A DNA stretch of 46,263 nucleotides from Candidatus Dojkabacteria bacterium (GTDB lineage: Bacteria; Patescibacteriota; Dojkabacteria; B142; WJKM01), in the NCBI GenBank assembly GCA_014729085.1, contig WJKM01000011.1:1-46263 (forward strand). The letters are read 5' to 3'. The translations under genes and the position numbers were made by a program. Positions 43,953 to 46,263 of this stretch are shown here, in pieces. Position 1 is the first letter of the stretch, and every line of letters begins with the position of its first letter. Under the pieces are notes generated by a model, which had not been told where the DNA came from, searched no databases, and saw nothing but the letters and a program-made list of their open reading frames with translations.

Positions 43953-44636
43953 ATGGAATACTCCGAAGTGATCCAGCTGCTCAAATCCAAATATAATTCC
44001 AAGAATGTAAAAGGTTTGACAAAAGCAGGTATTAATCCTCAAAATGCACTCGGTATAAGGATTCCAGAATTAAGAAAACTTGCAAAAGAAATCGGAAAAA
44101 ACCACAAATTGGCCCTTAAACTTTGGGATTCTAAAATTCACGAAGCAAGAATTCTAGCCAGTATGATAGATGATCCGGAGCAAGTTTCAGAAAGACAGAT
44201 GGAAGTTTGGACTAAAGACTTTAACTCTTGGGATCTCTGTGATCAGGTATGTATGAACTTATATAAATATACAGACTTCGCATGGGATAAAGCAAAAGAA
44301 TGGACAGAAAGAAAAGAAGAATTTGTAAAAAGAGCAGGTTTTGCGTTAATGGCAACTCTTGCGGTTGGAAATAAAGATATAAAAAACAATAAATATCTAC
44401 AATACACAAAAGTAATAAAGCAAGGCTCAACTGACGATAGAAATTTTGTAAAAAAAGCCGTCAACTGGGCAATCAGACAAATTGGAAAAAGGAATATTGG
44501 TCTTAATAAAGAAATGATTAAACTTGCAAAAGAAATACAAACTCTCGACTCGAAAGCTGCAAAATGGATAGCAAAAGATGCAATCAAAGAACTGCAAAGT
44601 AAAAAAATACAAGCTCGCTTAAAAAAGAAAAAATAA
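43953..44636 (+). CDS. AlkD-like DNA alkylation repair protein (HEAT-like repeats)
   Basis: A 227-residue all-helical protein of the DNA_alkylation/AlkD family, which removes or binds alkylated bases. Segments GIRIPELRKLAKEIG, the SWDLCDQVC helix, EEFVKRAGFALMATLAV and DDRNFVKKAVNWAIRQIGKRN are those of the family, including the Trp/Asp region that lines the DNA face in AlkD. It ends in a Lys-rich tail. It is followed 20 bp later by the S-adenosylhomocysteinase gene, so the two are probably co-transcribed. Confidence 0.92.
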   Translation: MEYSEVIQLLKSKYNSKNVKGLTKAGINPQNALGIRIPELRKLAKEIGKNHKLALKLWDSKIHEARILASMIDDPEQVSERQMEVWTKDFNSWDLCDQVCMNLYKYTDFAWDKAKEWTERKEEFVKRAGFALMATLAVGNKDIKNNKYLQYTKVIKQGSTDDRNFVKKAVNWAIRQIGKRNIGLNKEMIKLAKEIQTLDSKAAKWIAKDAIKELQSKKIQARLKKKK

Positions 44637-44656
44637 ATTAACATATACAAATTCCA

Positions 44657-45913
44657 ATGGATAGTTATGACATAAAAGATATTTCTTTAGCAAAAGCCGG
44701 TTCAGAAAGAATTGAATGGGCAGAAAAAGATATGCCGGTACTTAGAAAAATCCGACAAAGATTTGAAAAAACAAAACCTCTTCAGGGTCTGATCATTGGT
44801 GCATGCCTTCATGTGACTACTGAAACAGCAAATTTAGCAATAACTTTAAAAAAAGGCGGGGCTAAACTATTTTTATGTGCATCCAATCCCCTTTCAACCC
44901 AAGATGATGTCGCCGCCTCTCTAGTAAAACACCATAAAATTTCAGTCTTTGCAATTAAGGGTGAAGATAATAAGATCTATTACAGTCACATAAACAGAGT
45001 CATAGATGCAAAACCCGATATTACAATGGATGATGGTGCTGATCTTGTCTCCACTATACACACAAAAAGAAAAAATTGTCTTAAAAATATTATTGGGGGG
45101 ACAGAAGAAACGACTACTGGTGTAATAAGATTAAAAGCTATGGCGAAGGATCATGAACTAAAATATCCTATTATAGCCGTAAACGATGCGATGACTAAGC
45201 ATTTTTTCGATAATAGATATGGAACAGGTCAATCCACAATTGATGGTATTGTAAGAGCGACAAATCGTCTTATTGCCGGCTCCACTTTTGTTATGGCCGG
45301 ATATGGATGGTGCGGAAGAGGAATTGCTAACAAGGCTCGGGGATCAGGAGCAAACGTAATTGTAACAGAAGTTGATCCAGTTAAAGCTCTTGAAGCAAAA
45401 CTCGATGGCTTTAGAGTAATGAAGATGATAGATGCAGCTAAGCAAGCTGATTTTGTTTGTACTTCAACTGGTGATATTAATGTGGTTGACAAACAACACT
45501 TTAAGGTAATGAAAAACGAATGCATACTTTGCAATAGCGGACATTTTAATGTAGAAATCAATATTGAAGCTCTTGAAAATCTTGCAAAATCCAAAAAAGA
45601 GTTAAAAAACTTCGTATCTGAATATAATCTTGGAAATAAAAGAATATATCTACTTGCAGGGGGAAGGCTTATCAACCTTTCTGCTGCCGAAGGACACCCT
45701 GCCTGTGTTATGGACATGAGTTTTGCAAATCAGGCATTAAGTGCCGAATATCTAGTAGAAAACGCATCTAATTTGGAACCTGATGTCTTTACTATTTCAG
45801 AAAAAATTGACAAAGAAATAGCTTCGATAAAACTAGATGAAATGGGAGTCGAAATTGATAAATTGACAAAAGAACAGAAAAAGTATCTAGAAAGCTGGAG
45901 CTTAGGAACCTAA
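44657..45913 (+). CDS. ahcY: adenosylhomocysteinase
   Basis: A 418-residue NAD-dependent enzyme that splits S-adenosylhomocysteine into adenosine and homocysteine, relieving product inhibition of methyltransferases. [50 protein letters not shown] (catalytic Lys/Asp and the substrate Asn) and the NAD loop [10 protein letters not shown] are all present. The C-terminus keeps SLG but lacks the KPDHYRY tail of the eukaryotic type, as in many prokaryotic forms. It serves SAM-dependent enzymes such as the methyltransferase at 12941, though that link is indirect. Confidence 0.95.
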   Translation: MDSYDIKDISLAKAGSERIEWAEKDMPVLRKIRQRFEKTKPLQGLIIGACLHVTTETANLAITLKKGGAKLFLCASNPLSTQDDVAASLVKHHKISVFAIKGEDNKIYYSHINRVIDAKPDITMDDGADLVSTIHTKRKNCLKNIIGGTEETTTGVIRLKAMAKDHELKYPIIAVNDAMTKHFFDNRYGTGQSTIDGIVRATNRLIAGSTFVMAGYGWCGRGIANKARGSGANVIVTEVDPVKALEAKLDGFRVMKMIDAAKQADFVCTSTGDINVVDKQHFKVMKNECILCNSGHFNVEINIEALENLAKSKKELKNFVSEYNLGNKRIYLLAGGRLINLSAAEGHPACVMDMSFANQALSAEYLVENASNLEPDVFTISEKIDKEIASIKLDEMGVEIDKLTKEQKKYLESWSLGT

Positions 45914-45936
45914 ATATTAGTAATTACCTAAAATAT

Positions 45937-46263
45937 ATGGCTAACAATAATATTGAGATAGAGATCAAGTTGCCTATCTCTAAAAAACAATCGGAGGAAC
46001 TAATCAGAAAATTAGGCCAATCATCCAAAAAAATTGGGACATCAAGACAAATTGATGATTACTATACCCCTCCACACAAAAACTTTTTTAAACCTGATCC
46101 TCCCGTTGAATATCTCAGAATTAGAAAATCCCAAAAAGGTGATAGTTTTAATTACAAATATTGGTATACAAATAAAAAAGGAGTTTCAACCCATTGTGAT
46201 GAGTACGAAACTGTTATTAAAAATGTCCAAGAGTTAGAGAAAATTTTAAAAGTTCTGAAATTT
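45937..46263 (+). CDS. CYTH-domain protein (class IV adenylate cyclase/ThTPase-like), partial
   Basis: An open frame starts at ATG 45937 and runs off the right edge (109 codons seen, no stop). It is not in the supplied ORF track, which shows only a shadow frame here. The N-terminus MANNNIEIEIKLPI holds the ExExK motif that defines the CYTH fold, and VEYLRIRKS supplies the next basic strand; a Tyr/Trp strand and DEYETVI follow as expected. The substrate would be a triphosphate, but the exact activity (adenylate cyclase, thiamine triphosphatase or other) cannot be judged. It lies 23 bp after ahcY. Confidence 0.85.
   Translation, partial: MANNNIEIEIKLPISKKQSEELIRKLGQSSKKIGTSRQIDDYYTPPHKNFFKPDPPVEYLRIRKSQKGDSFNYKYWYTNKKGVSTHCDEYETVIKNVQELEKILKVLKF

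Noticed and set aside
1-46263. Recoded UGA (code 4 or 25), as in some CPR lineages
   Set aside because: TGA ends several well-supported genes exactly where the family should end, and Trp positions use TGG.
1-46263. tRNA, rRNA, integrase, transposase or attachment sites
   Set aside because: I looked for typical cloverleaf arms, CCA ends and transposase or integrase motifs in gaps and ORFs and found none.

Overview
The window is AT-rich and uses the standard genetic code: TGA works as a stop (for example at the ends of the DUF2304, WcbI-like and DUF3160 genes) and Trp is TGG. Gene starts almost never carry a purine-rich Shine-Dalgarno sequence, and several genes start at TTG or GTG. The combination of many small single-pass secreted proteins of unknown family, a DUF3160 protein, an SLH-domain surface protein and no core housekeeping genes suggests a Patescibacteria/CPR-type bacterium (Dojkabacteria/Microgenomates-like). 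This is inference, with no marker gene to prove it.

Layout. (1) 1-406 holds palindromic, tandemly arranged repeats and no gene. (2) 407-25458 is a large surface-glycan locus. It encodes four stand-alone glycosyltransferase-2 proteins or GT partners, an ABC exporter (Wzm/Wzt type), nucleotide-sugar enzymes (RffA/WecE-like aminotransferase, Gmd, RmlA, RmlB and a plant NRS/ER-like epimerase-reductase), decoration enzymes (methyltransferase, WcbI-like, WbqC-like, a second DegT-like PLP protein), a multi-TM GT-C-like protein and five sulfotransferase domains. One of those domains sits in a 1044-residue sulfotransferase-GT2-GT4 fusion and one is fused to TPR-like helices. (3) 25495-31306 is a run of exported or membrane-anchored proteins: two pseudopilin-like paralogs, DUF3160, and Cys-rich single-pass proteins. 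(4) 31336-33852 encodes a bifunctional ATP sulfurylase/APS kinase and a CysQ-type phosphatase. (5) 33983-42326 has a GT-B-like protein, a ZIP metal transporter and more envelope proteins: a duplicated Cys module protein, an SLH protein with three copies of an unknown module, a FecR-domain protein with four exact 45-residue WWC repeats, and a lipoprotein. It also has an inositol-monophosphatase-family enzyme and a nucleotidyltransferase. (6) 42503-46263 is ordinary metabolism and repair: HI0933-type flavoprotein, AlkD-like protein, S-adenosylhomocysteinase and a truncated CYTH-domain gene.

How it fits together. RmlA and RmlB make dTDP-4-keto-6-deoxyglucose. The NRS/ER-like enzyme could convert this to dTDP-L-rhamnose without RmlC/RmlD, and the WecE-like enzyme could convert it to dTDP-Fuc4N. 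Gmd makes GDP-4-keto-6-deoxymannose. GTs assemble a chain, and methyl, acyl-type and sulfate groups decorate it. Sat-CysC supplies PAPS and CysQ removes PAP, so donor synthesis, transfer and by-product clearance for a sulfated glycan all lie in one 46 kb stretch. The ABC pair probably exports the polymer. The SLH, WWC-repeat and other anchored proteins are plausible partners at the cell surface. The strongest candidate for an undescribed system is this sulfated, rhamnose-containing envelope glycan in a reduced-genome-type bacterium, together with its unknown Cys-rich surface proteins.
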